The notes below the pieces were generated by a model. That model was not told the origin of the DNA and searched no databases. It worked only from the letters and a program-made list of their open reading frames with translations. Source: Paraeggerthella hominis (GTDB lineage: Bacteria; Actinomycetota; Coriobacteriia; Coriobacteriales; Eggerthellaceae). From it: a stretch of DNA of 64,000 nucleotides. A program made the position numbers and the translations under genes. Where the stretch lies: contig NZ_JAJNOQ010000001.1 in NCBI RefSeq assembly GCF_021044775.1, positions 248,001 to 312,000 on the forward strand, in the 5' to 3' direction. This document shows positions 25,884 to 36,899 of the stretch, one piece after another. How positions within the stretch are numbered: the first letter of the stretch is position 1; every line of letters starts with the position of its first letter.

Positions 25884-27434
25884 TTAGAGCTGCGAGCGTA
25901 GAACCCTCTCGTAGGCCACGCGATGCTTCTCCCGCCCGAACACGTCGCGTATCACCATGGCGCCGCATCGCTCGTAGCCGTGCTTCTCCAAGAGCTTCTG
26001 CATGGGAAGGTTCTGCGGGTACACGTCGGCGCGCACGCTCGAACGGCCTCCCGCGCGCGCGATCTGATCCGCCTTGTCCAAAATGAACATGCCCACGCCG
26101 CGCCTCCGCGCATGCCGGTCGACCGAGACCCAGTGCAGCTCGGCGTAGGGCTGCGGGCTGGCCTTCGTGTCGGTGAGCCACGCGCCGTCAAGCTCGTTGT
26201 CGTAGTTCTTGTCGGGCGAGAACGACACCGCGAACACCGCGATGACGCGGCCGTTGCCGTCCTCGATCACGTGCGTGGTGCCGTTCTTTATGCTGTGCAT
26301 GAGACGGCGCGCCGAGGGGTACTTCTTGCTGCGCCCCTCGTCGATCCCCAGTTCGGCGAACGTCTCATGCCCCACGTCCAACAGCGCTGCAACGCGATCG
26401 AAGTCCTCGCGCGCGGCAGGGCGCGCGGAGTAGTAGCCCAGAACCGATGCCCGGCCGGCGAACAGCGGCGGATCGTCGAAATCCGCAGCCGGCGCGCCTG
26501 CCGCATCGCCGGGCGCCGCTTTCGGCTCGCGCTCGGTCACCAGGAAGATCATGACCACGATCATGGCGCAGCCCAGCATGTCCCACGCCGAAACGGGGGT
26601 ATGCAGCCAAAAGAGCGCCAGCAACGTAGCCGACACCGGTTCCACGCAGCAGAGCAGGCTCGCCTTCACCGGGCCGGCATCCGCCACGCCCTGCAGGTAC
26701 AGCATGTACGCGCCCAGCGTGCCCACCAGCACGATGGCCACAAGCGCTGCCAGCGCGCCGCCCGAAAGCTGGACCGGCACCGTCCAGGGCTGGAACACCG
26801 CAGAGGCCGCCGAGCCGCCGAACAGCATGGCCAGGCCCGTCACCAGCATGGCGCCCCATTTTTTCAGGACGCGCACGGGCATGAGCGTGTAGAAGGATAG
26901 CGCGACGGCAGACAGAAGGCCCCAGGCCAGGCCCTCCACCGGAATGGCCAGGCCGCCGAAGTCGCCCTGGGTCGCGATGACCAGCATGCCGCCAAGGGCA
27001 AGCAGCAGGCCGCCCGCTTCGCGCAGCTTCGGGAAGCGACGCTTGCGCAGGCACACGTACAGCATGATGAAGACGAGTCCCACCTGCTCGAGCGTGGTGC
27101 CCACCCCCGCGCTCGTGTACTCGATGGCGTACAGGTAGCTGATCTGCGTGAGCACGACGCCGAACACCGCGAAGGCGGCTATCTCGGCAAGCGAGCGCCA
27201 GTCGCGAAACACCGCAACAAGATCGCGCCAGTTGCGCATAGCGGTTATGGTCAGGAAGAATGCGGCGGCTATCAGCATGCGCACGCAGGTGATCCATGTT
27301 GCCGGCGCGCCGTACTCCATGAGCAACTGCGCGCAGGTACCCGAAAAGCCCCAGCAGATGCCGCCCGCCAACGCGCACGCCACACCGCGCGCCACATGGC
27401 GCCTTCCACCCGTCGCCGCTACCGCTTCCGCCAC
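25884..27434 (-). CDS. EamA transporter fused to GNAT acetyltransferase (copy 2)
   Basis: A 516-residue paralogue of the next gene downstream, with the same order: ten-helix EamA/DMT transporter (CWGFSGTCAQLLMEY, ISYLYAIEYTSAGVGTTLEQVG, CVEPVSATLLALFWLHTP), then a GNAT domain from about residue 325 (HWVSVDRHARRRGVGMFIL and RADVYPQNLPMQKLLEKHGY). The start is GTG 27434 with GGAGGAG upstream. The two copies share architecture, motif order and ending but differ throughout, so the duplication is not recent. About 230 bp separate them, enough for separate promoters. Confidence 0.87.
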   Translation of the reverse strand: MAEAVAATGGRRHVARGVACALAGGICWGFSGTCAQLLMEYGAPATWITCVRMLIAAAFFLTITAMRNWRDLVAVFRDWRSLAEIAAFAVFGVVLTQISYLYAIEYTSAGVGTTLEQVGLVFIMLYVCLRKRRFPKLREAGGLLLALGGMLVIATQGDFGGLAIPVEGLAWGLLSAVALSFYTLMPVRVLKKWGAMLVTGLAMLFGGSAASAVFQPWTVPVQLSGGALAALVAIVLVGTLGAYMLYLQGVADAGPVKASLLCCVEPVSATLLALFWLHTPVSAWDMLGCAMIVVMIFLVTEREPKAAPGDAAGAPAADFDDPPLFAGRASVLGYYSARPAAREDFDRVAALLDVGHETFAELGIDEGRSKKYPSARRLMHSIKNGTTHVIEDGNGRVIAVFAVSFSPDKNYDNELDGAWLTDTKASPQPYAELHWVSVDRHARRRGVGMFILDKADQIARAGGRSSVRADVYPQNLPMQKLLEKHGYERCGAMVIRDVFGREKHRVAYERVLRSQL

Positions 27435-27486
27435 GTCTCCTCCGACTCTTGATCGATTCCGAATGCTTCCCCGGCGCCGTCAAGCG

Positions 27487-27526
27487 CCAAGGCCGCCGCG
27501 TATAGTCTCACGCGCGACGGCCTTGG
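27487..27526. terminator. Hairpin between uvrA and the EamA-GNAT gene
   Basis: Arms CCAAGGCCG (27487-27495) and CGGCCTTGG (27518-27526). A second hairpin, GCGCCG-CATAAA-CGGCGC, lies closer to uvrA near 27566-27583. Neither has a long U tract; together they may end the uvrA mRNA. Confidence 0.45.
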
Positions 27527-27595
27527 TAAAGACAAGAATCGGTAAATTCTCGCAATATATGCATTGCGCCGCATAAACGGCGCGAAATCCGCCCG

Positions 27596-30475
<2,880 letters not shown>

Positions 30476-30690
30476 GTGCGCTTCCGCTCTTTCTTCCTCT
30501 ATCGTTCAATCGGCATCCCCGCTCCCGGTTCAAGAGAGCAAATATGGATACCTGAAAACTATCATTTCCATGCAATCGTTCATTGTAGCGCACACGGCCC
30601 AGAGATAGCGCAAAAACATTTGTTCGTGTGTTCTTGTTCAAGGTTTACGCACATTTCGTTCGATGGGGAATCGCGACGCGCAAGCTGTGG

Positions 30691-30696
30691 TACAGT
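30691..30696 (+). promoter_or_regulatory. Extended -10 of a possibly leaderless mRNA
   Basis: TACAGT preceded directly by TGG (an extended -10) ends 7 bases before ATG 30704. Transcription would begin at or beside the start codon. No ribosome-binding site is present. Confidence 0.45.
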
Positions 30697-30703
30697 GCCG
30701 CCT

Positions 30704-31048
30704 ATGGAAGACACCCCGAAAACAGCCAAACGGCGCGAGCGCGAAAAGCGAACCATTTCGCAGATGGTCGCCCTCTACTGCGCGGAAAACCACAAAAGCG
30801 CCGAACGCACCGAGCAAGCTCACTGCGGCGAAGCCGTATGCCCCGCATGCGCCCACCTCGACGAGTACGCCGTGCTGCGCACCGAGCGCTGCCGCAAGAT
30901 GGACGTGAAAACCTCGTGCGAGGAATGCGGAAACCAGTGCTACAAGCCCGAGATGCGCGAGCAGATTCGCGCCGTGATGCGCTACGCCGGCCCCCGCATG
31001 CTGAAAAAGCATCCCGTAGCCGCCATTCGGCACCTGCTCGGAAAATAA
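30704..31048 (+). CDS. YgbA-like (nitrous oxide-stimulated promoter family) protein
   Basis: A 114-residue basic, cysteine-rich protein. The cysteines fall in two groups, HCGEAVCPACAHLDEYAV and ERCRKM...TSCEECGNQCYK, suggesting a metal or Fe-S site. The layout (short helical N-terminus RTISQMVALYC, then CPxC, then the YK(P) motif) matches the YgbA_NO family, linked to nitrosative stress in enterobacteria. No catalytic function is established. ATG 30704 has no ribosome site but lies 7 bp after an extended -10, suggesting a leaderless mRNA. A strong bidirectional terminator follows the stop. Confidence 0.8.
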   Translation: MEDTPKTAKRREREKRTISQMVALYCAENHKSAERTEQAHCGEAVCPACAHLDEYAVLRTERCRKMDVKTSCEECGNQCYKPEMREQIRAVMRYAGPRMLKKHPVAAIRHLLGK

Positions 31049-31050
31049 GC

Positions 31051-31081
31051 GGCCCCCTCGTCTCGCCGAGACAAGGGGGCC
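31051..31081. terminator. Bidirectional terminator hairpin
   Basis: GGCCCCCTCGTCTC pairs with GAGACAAGGGGGCC (one mismatch) around a short loop, between the convergent stops of the YgbA-like gene and the BceB-like permease gene. Confidence 0.75.
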
Positions 31082-31138
31082 TCCGACTCATTGCGGGACG
31101 CCCGAACGGATGCCCGCACGTTCGATCGCGCAGACAGC

Positions 31139-33346
31139 CTATCCCAAAAGCTTCGATCCGAGCGAGCTTCTGATGATTCCCCGGCACGTGAAGTACGTCA
31201 CCGCCAGATAGCTTCCGTACACGAGCACGGTCAGCGCGCCCGTCATCAGGATGGGGCCGCTCACGGACACGCCCAGCAGGTCGAACACGCTCGAACCGAT
31301 CACGCTGACGGCGCACACCGCATGGCATACGGCAAGCCCCAACGGCGCCAAGAAGTACACGAGCACCTGCGTGCGCAGCGACCCCAAGATCATGCGGCGA
31401 TCGCAGCCGATTTGCGCGAGCACCTTGTACCGCGGCAGGGAATCGCTCGTCTCCGACAGCTGCTGGATGGCCAGCATGGCCGCCGTGGTGATCAGGAAGG
31501 TGAACCCGATGTAGAGCGCCAAGTACGTGATGAGCACGTTCATGCCGCCCGCCTGCTCGATCACTCCGGACTTGGTCATGACCGTGGTTACGGGCCAGGG
31601 CTGCGACCCGTACGACCAACCGGCGTTCGTCTGCTGGTTGTCGGGCGGAAACGCCTGAGCCAAAGCGTCGTCGAGCATCTTGTCGCCCTGCGCCGCATCC
31701 ACGGAGTAGTTCACGTCCAGATAGCTCATGTAGGGCATCACTTCGGACGCGCGCACCTCGGCGATCACGGAATCGGGCACGACCACGATGCCCGCATCGT
31801 TGACGAACGGAGACGTGGCCAGCACCTGCTCGACGTACGCGCCCGTCGCCGTGAGCGTGCGGCCCGCCACGTTCACCTGGCGTCCCTTTTCGGCCAGCGC
31901 GCGCGCCAGGTCCTCGACCGCCCTCACGGCATTGCTCACAATGTAGCCGTCCTCCCCCACGTTGACCGGGTCTTGGCCGGTCAACGCGCGTACGGCGTTG
32001 AACTGCGATTCGCCCACGACCATCAGAGGCTGAGTGCGAATGCCGCTATCCTGCAGGGAATTGCCCGTGCCCACCTGGTAGCGATCCATGAACTCGCCGT
32101 ACGTGGTGGTTCCCTCGGCCGGCTGGTACAGGTCGGCCTGAACCGATTCCTTCACGAAGTCGTTCCATGAAGGGGCGCCGGCGGAAATGCGCGCAGCGAT
32201 GTCCCAGTTCCAGGACTCGCCCTCTTCGCGCAGCTGTCGAGCGCGCTCCATTTCCCGCTGAAGGTATGCCTGGGCCTCCGCGGGATCCTCCTCGCGCATC
32301 TTCTCAAGGCGATCCTGCGCCAAATCGCCATGGCCCAAGTACACGTTGGCCGTGAGCGTGGCGTCGAACTGCGTGCTTCGCTCGAGATCCCCCGTGAACA
32401 CGCTCACCAAGCCCGCGCCCGTGGAGAACACGGTCAACGAGAAGAACAGCATGACGCATATCACCGAAAGCGACAAAAACGCGGTGTTCACTTTGCTGGC
32501 GATCTGGCGCATGGTGAACATGGCCAGCCCCTTGAAGTACACGCCGCGCGTGCGCTCGACCACGATGAGCGCGAACCCGGCCGCCGACCAGAAGAACAGG
32601 AACGTTCCCACCAGCATAAGCGCGGTCGCCAGGAAAAACTCGCGATCGAAATCCATCATCCCGAAATCGATGAGCGTCTTGTACGCCGCAGCCAGCAGCA
32701 CCACGGACACCACGAACCCGACCAGGCTCACCCATGGGCTGCGCACGCGAAAGCCCTCGTTACGGCTTTTCGCCGACAGCAGGTCGATCAGCTTGTAGCG
32801 CCTGATGGACAACGTGTTGAACGCCGCAACCACCACGAAGATGATCGTGAAGCACGCAAGCGTCAGGGCAAACGCTTCCGAAGAGAACACGAACCGGTAC
32901 TGTTGCATGGGGATGTTGAAGAGCCCCGCCGTGAAAAACGACAGGCCCTGCGACAGCGCCACGCCCAGAGCAAGGCCCACGACAAGCGACACCGCGCCCA
33001 CCGCGATCGTTTCCATGAGCACGATGGCCGACACCTGCCCGGGCCGCATGCCCAGAAGAAGGTAGGTGCCGAACTCCTGCTTGCGGCGCTTGATGAGAAA
33101 GCGGTTCGAATAGACCACCAAAAAGCCCAGAACGAACGCGATCAGAACCGAGAACATGCCCAGGAACTGGCCCGTCAGGTTGAACACGCCCTCGGTCGAG
33201 GCGCCCTCCAAATCGAACAGGATCGACTGGCTCTGCACGGAGTTGAACGCATAGAACACCGCCACCCCGAACACGAGCGTCACGAAGTAGATAGCATAGT
33301 CGCGCACCGAGCGGCGAACGTTGCGAACAGCGAGTTTAGCCAGCAT
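31139..33346 (-). CDS. BceB-like ABC permease (FtsX domain)
   Basis: A 735-residue membrane protein starting MLAKLAVRNVRRSVRDYAIYF. FtsX-type helices occupy about 20-380, a large extracytoplasmic domain spans about 390-600, and further helices end the protein. This matches the ten-helix BceB/VraG permeases that, with their ATPase, remove or sense peptide antibiotics at lipid II. The large loop would be the drug- and kinase-sensing domain. The start overlaps the ATPase gene end by 11 bp. The longer ORF start was rejected because it lies inside the ATPase gene. Confidence 0.9.
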   Translation of the reverse strand: MLAKLAVRNVRRSVRDYAIYFVTLVFGVAVFYAFNSVQSQSILFDLEGASTEGVFNLTGQFLGMFSVLIAFVLGFLVVYSNRFLIKRRKQEFGTYLLLGMRPGQVSAIVLMETIAVGAVSLVVGLALGVALSQGLSFFTAGLFNIPMQQYRFVFSSEAFALTLACFTIIFVVVAAFNTLSIRRYKLIDLLSAKSRNEGFRVRSPWVSLVGFVVSVVLLAAAYKTLIDFGMMDFDREFFLATALMLVGTFLFFWSAAGFALIVVERTRGVYFKGLAMFTMRQIASKVNTAFLSLSVICVMLFFSLTVFSTGAGLVSVFTGDLERSTQFDATLTANVYLGHGDLAQDRLEKMREEDPAEAQAYLQREMERARQLREEGESWNWDIAARISAGAPSWNDFVKESVQADLYQPAEGTTTYGEFMDRYQVGTGNSLQDSGIRTQPLMVVGESQFNAVRALTGQDPVNVGEDGYIVSNAVRAVEDLARALAEKGRQVNVAGRTLTATGAYVEQVLATSPFVNDAGIVVVPDSVIAEVRASEVMPYMSYLDVNYSVDAAQGDKMLDDALAQAFPPDNQQTNAGWSYGSQPWPVTTVMTKSGVIEQAGGMNVLITYLALYIGFTFLITTAAMLAIQQLSETSDSLPRYKVLAQIGCDRRMILGSLRTQVLVYFLAPLGLAVCHAVCAVSVIGSSVFDLLGVSVSGPILMTGALTVLVYGSYLAVTYFTCRGIIRSSLGSKLLG

Positions 33347-34175
33347 CGCGCACGTCACCGCCCAGGAACGTGACCACTTCCATGATGCGCGCGAAGAAGG
33401 CCGACCGCGACGTGTCGCCGCGTCGGATCTCGTTGAACACCGCGCCGTCTTTGACGAACAGGATGCGGTCGGCGAACGAGGCGGCAAACGAATCGTGCGT
33501 GACCATCATGATGGTGGCGCCCAGGTCGCGGTTCATCATGGTCAGCGTGTCGAGCATGGCTTGAGCGCTGCGCGAATCAAGGGCGCCCGTAGGCTCGTCG
33601 GCCAAAACGATCTTGGGATCGGCCACGATGGCGCGCGCCGCAGCGACGCGCTGCTTCTGGCCTCCCGACATTTGGTAGGGGTACTTGCCCAGCACTTCCG
33701 ACACGCCGAGCGTGCGAGCCACGGCCTCCACCTTAGGCTTCACCGTAGAAGCCGGATCGCCCTTGACGGTGAGCGCCAGCGCGATGTTCTCGAACCCGGT
33801 AAGGGTGTCGAGCAGGTTGGAATCCTGGAACACGAACCCCAGGTCGTCGCGGCGAAACTTCGCGAGCGCGCGGGAACGAAGCGTGGTGATGTCGCGCCCG
33901 TCCACCAGGATATGCCCGCTCGTCACCGTGTCGATGGTGGCGACGCAGTTCAATAGCGTCGTCTTACCGGAACCCGAAGGGCCCATGATCCCCAGAAACT
34001 CGCCCGGCACGACGTCGAAGCTGATGTCGTTGATGGCGTGCGTCACGGAATCGCGGCTACCGTACACCTTCTGGATCTGACGAACGGACAGAATAGGGTG
34101 CGCGCCTCCCACGGGCGCGACTTTACCGCAGCCGTCTGCGGCGGCATCCTGCGGCGTCGCGTACACTTCAGTCAT
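33336..34175 (-). CDS. BceA-like ABC transporter ATPase
   Basis: A 279-residue ATPase with Walker A GPSGSGKTT, signature MSGGQKQRVAAARAI, Walker B ILVDG/IVLADEPTGALD and the VTHD switch histidine. It belongs to the FtsE/LolD/BceA group that drives FtsX-type permeases. AAAGGAG precedes ATG 34175. It follows the histidine kinase gene by 135 bp and overlaps the permease gene, so a four-gene unit regulator-kinase-ATPase-permease is likely, expressed in response to a cell-wall-active peptide. The N-terminal 25 residues are an extension. Confidence 0.92.
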   Translation of the reverse strand: MTEVYATPQDAAADGCGKVAPVGGAHPILSVRQIQKVYGSRDSVTHAINDISFDVVPGEFLGIMGPSGSGKTTLLNCVATIDTVTSGHILVDGRDITTLRSRALAKFRRDDLGFVFQDSNLLDTLTGFENIALALTVKGDPASTVKPKVEAVARTLGVSEVLGKYPYQMSGGQKQRVAAARAIVADPKIVLADEPTGALDSRSAQAMLDTLTMMNRDLGATIMMVTHDSFAASFADRILFVKDGAVFNEIRRGDTSRSAFFARIMEVVTFLGGDVRDAG

Positions 34176-34310
34176 GATTGCTCCTTTGCGTTTTTCGGAC
34201 TGCAACGATAGTACGCCGCGCGGAAACGAAGAGCCATCGGGCGAACTTACACTGCCCTTACGGATTTGAAAGGTTGGAAGGCGCACGGAGAAACCGCAGG
34301 CGATCGATGC

Positions 34311-35339
34311 TTACCGGCCCGCGTCCAAACGGCGGCGGTCGTGCGGGAACCGTATCAGCACGCGCGTGCCAACCCCTTCTTCGGAAGCGATCGCCACGCC
34401 CAAGCCCATTTTGCGGCACATTTGAGAAACCAGGTACAAGCCCATGCCGGTCGAGCTTCCCTGCTCCCGACCGTTCGATCCGGTGAATCCGCGTTCGAAC
34501 ACGCGCGGCACGTCGGCAGCCGGAATGCCGCGCCCGTCGTCTGCGATCTCGAGCATCGAGCACGCGTCCTTCGTTCCCAGGTCGGCCTCGCGCAGCGAGA
34601 ACCGAACCGAGGTCGCCCCGTACTTCGCCGAGTTCGAAAGCACCTGCCCGATGATGAAGCCAAGCCACTTGCCGTCCGCGAACACCCGCGCATCCTCGTC
34701 CACTTCGATGACCGGCAAGGTTCCCCGCTCGATCAAGTAGCGGGCGTTCTTCTTGCATGCCTCGCGCACCACCGCGGCAAGCACGGTTTCCCGTATGGCG
34801 TAATCCCGCTCGAGCGACGTGGAGCGAGCATAGTACAGAGCTTGCTCGACATAGGATTCAATGCGGTCGATCTCCCCCTTGATCCTCGATCCCTCGCTTC
34901 CGCGAAGCCCCGACGCCATAAGCGCGGCGGCAGCGATAGGGGTTTTGACCTCGTGAATCCACAGCTCGACGTACTCGCGGTAGGCTTCGGCTTCCTGCTT
35001 GTGATGCGCCACGTCGTCAGCTGCCGCTTTGCCCACCCGCTCGAGCGCTCGGTAGGCAAGCCGGCCTTCCAGAAACGAGGGCTCCTCCAGAAGCGCCGAA
35101 GCGTAGTACGCCTGGTCGAGTTCCTCGGACAAGGTGTCGAGCTCCCGACAAAAACGTCGACGGCGAGCGTAATCCAACGCCAAAGCGCTCGCCCAGCACG
35201 CTCCCACGAACGTCGCGGACAGAACCGCGGCATCGAAGCCCTGATCCAGCAGCGCGATCATGCTGGCCATGCCCAGGGCGCACGCAACGCCGGCGACGAT
35301 GAACACCGCCCGGTCTTTGCAGTAGGAACCCGGCGTCAT
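34311..35339 (-). CDS. BceS-like intramembrane-sensing histidine kinase
   Basis: A 342-residue kinase with two N-terminal membrane helices (residues about 12-30 and 35-56) and almost no extracytoplasmic loop, so it probably senses through its transporter partner. The H box ELWIHEVKTPIAAAAL puts the phosphorylated histidine at residue 129; the N box is QVLSNSAKYG and the G boxes are DDGRGIP and GMGLYL. Its ATG overlaps the response-regulator stop (ATGA). The HEVKTP form of the H box is typical of BceS kinases. Confidence 0.92.
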   Translation of the reverse strand: MTPGSYCKDRAVFIVAGVACALGMASMIALLDQGFDAAVLSATFVGACWASALALDYARRRRFCRELDTLSEELDQAYYASALLEEPSFLEGRLAYRALERVGKAAADDVAHHKQEAEAYREYVELWIHEVKTPIAAAALMASGLRGSEGSRIKGEIDRIESYVEQALYYARSTSLERDYAIRETVLAAVVREACKKNARYLIERGTLPVIEVDEDARVFADGKWLGFIIGQVLSNSAKYGATSVRFSLREADLGTKDACSMLEIADDGRGIPAADVPRVFERGFTGSNGREQGSSTGMGLYLVSQMCRKMGLGVAIASEEGVGTRVLIRFPHDRRRLDAGR

Positions 35340-36004
35340 ACCAGGTAGCCCTGACCCCGCCGCGTAACCAGGAAATCGTCGGGCACTCCGATAGACGAGA
35401 GGCTTTTCCTCAGGCGGTTGATGTTGACGGTCAGGGTGTTGTCGTCGATGAACGCATCGGATTGCCACAGCTCCATCATGAGGTCCTGACGCGAGATGAT
35501 GACGTCGCGATTCGACATGAGAAGGTGCAGGATCTTCAGTTCGTTTCGCGTGAGCTCGGTGGATTCGCCCTCGTACGAAACCCGCCCGCGACCGGCATCG
35601 AGCACGACGCCTTTGTGCTCGATGCGAGAAGGCGGCTCCTGTCGCTGGACCCGCCGCAGCACCGACTGGATGCGGGCGAGCAGCACGGCGGGATTGTAGG
35701 GCTTGGTCACGTAGTCGTCGGCACCCAGGTTCATGCTCATGACCTCGTCGAACTCGCTGTCAGACGAGGTGAGCATGATGATGGGAACCTGGCTGGTCCG
35801 CCGTATGTCTCGGCATACGGCATGCCCGCCGGGCCCCGGCAGCTTCAAGTCCAAGATCACGCAATCGGGATCGTCGGCAAGCGCCGCCTCGGCAATCCGG
35901 TTGAAGTCCGTGCTCGTCGAGGCGAAATGCCCCTGCAGCTCGAGCAGACGCATAAGCTCCTCGCGCAGCGACGCATCGTCTTCGACCACAAATATCCGAG
36001 CCAT
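35336..36004 (-). CDS. OmpR-family response regulator (BceR-like)
   Basis: A 222-residue regulator with a receiver domain (acidic pocket E8, D9, D10; phosphorylated D52 in ILDLKLPGP; K near 101 in VTKPY) and a C-terminal winged helix (LTRNELKILHLLM, then TVNINRLRKSL and TRRGQGYLV). It should activate the ABC genes downstream when phosphorylated by the overlapping kinase. GGAGGAGG precedes ATG 36004. It begins a likely operon running to 31139. Confidence 0.94.
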   Translation of the reverse strand: MARIFVVEDDASLREELMRLLELQGHFASTSTDFNRIAEAALADDPDCVILDLKLPGPGGHAVCRDIRRTSQVPIIMLTSSDSEFDEVMSMNLGADDYVTKPYNPAVLLARIQSVLRRVQRQEPPSRIEHKGVVLDAGRGRVSYEGESTELTRNELKILHLLMSNRDVIISRQDLMMELWQSDAFIDDNTLTVNINRLRKSLSSIGVPDDFLVTRRGQGYLV

Positions 36005-36079
36005 GATCCTCCTCCGAGCGGCACCTGGCGGCGCGCGTTTCCCAGAACTGCGTCGAAAAGCCTCCCTCGGCCCGAAACG

Positions 36080-36550
36080 CTAATCCTTGTCGTGGTTCGC
36101 GTACGTCTTCGGCAACACCGGGCAACCGACCTTCGCGCTTCTGAAGTACCGCAGGACGAAGCTGACCCCCGCCACCGCAAGAGCCGCGCCCAAACCGGTG
36201 TAGAAAAACGCGATGAACCAGTCGGGCACCAAGCCTGAAGCGCGCAGGGCAATGCCGAAGCCCATCATGCACGCCATGACGATGTAGCCTTTCTTGTCGA
36301 AGAACTTCAGAACGTGCGTTTTATCCTCGCTGTAGCCCCTGATGCGCTCGGCATGCTTGCCCACCATCTTCGAGAACACGAAGATATGGAACAAGATGAA
36401 GATCAGCAGCGTCCCTCCGACCAAGGCCCAGAACAGCCAGCCGGTTTCGTTGAAATAGGCGGCTATGCCGATGTTGGCGATGTTGACGCCCGCGATGAAC
36501 CACACGATGCCCGCTACCAACAGCAGCTTCTCAGTCGATATCTTCAGCAT
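36080..36550 (-). CDS. Four-helix membrane protein of unknown function
   Basis: A 156-residue protein with four predicted membrane helices (about 8-28, 37-60, 88-105 and 115-135) and a basic cytoplasmic loop GKHAERIRGYSEDKTHVLKFFDKKGY. The C-terminus is short and charged. I do not recognise the family beyond a small hypothetical membrane protein. AAGGGA lies upstream of ATG 36550. It precedes the response regulator by about 75 bp in the same direction and might be part of that unit. Confidence 0.75.
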   Translation of the reverse strand: MLKISTEKLLLVAGIVWFIAGVNIANIGIAAYFNETGWLFWALVGGTLLIFILFHIFVFSKMVGKHAERIRGYSEDKTHVLKFFDKKGYIVMACMMGFGIALRASGLVPDWFIAFFYTGLGAALAVAGVSFVLRYFRSAKVGCPVLPKTYANHDKD

Positions 36551-36658
36551 GAGCTCGTCCCTTCACCGCAACGCCCCGTCATTGACGTTTCGCTATTATA
36601 GGCTTCTTGCACGGGGTTGCAAACAGAGGCGCGCCCGGCAAGCCTGCACGACGCCCGA

Positions 36659-36751
36659 TCAAAACCAAAATCCCGAGCAACCTCCAAGAAACGGAACCAG
36701 GGAAAGCACCGCCGCAGCCGCGCAGGCAAACGCCCTCATCTTCCGGCTCAT
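36659..36751 (-). CDS. 30-residue lipoprotein-like peptide
   Basis: A tiny ORF with an unusually strong ribosome site (GGGAGGAAGCG directly before ATG 36751). The product begins MSRKMRAF, has a hydrophobic core AAAAVLSLVPF and a lipobox LGGC, and stops after only six more residues (SGFWF with the cysteine at about 25). It is essentially a lipoprotein signal peptide with a stub. After lipidation and cleavage it would give a tiny membrane-tethered lipopeptide and a free signal fragment. It could be a decayed lipoprotein gene or a real micropeptide; no downstream in-frame continuation is seen. Confidence 0.5.
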   Translation of the reverse strand: MSRKMRAFACAAAAVLSLVPFLGGCSGFWF

Positions 36752-36899
36752 ACGCTTCCTCCCGCCCATTCGTCCGAATTCCGCCGGCATGCTCGTAGCA
36801 GCCGAACCCAGTATGAAGGGACAAAGCCCGCGCCCGCACGGCGAACGCAAAGCGTCAAGCAGCAGTCACGAGGCCGCAACCATGTTGGAAAAAGCGGGT

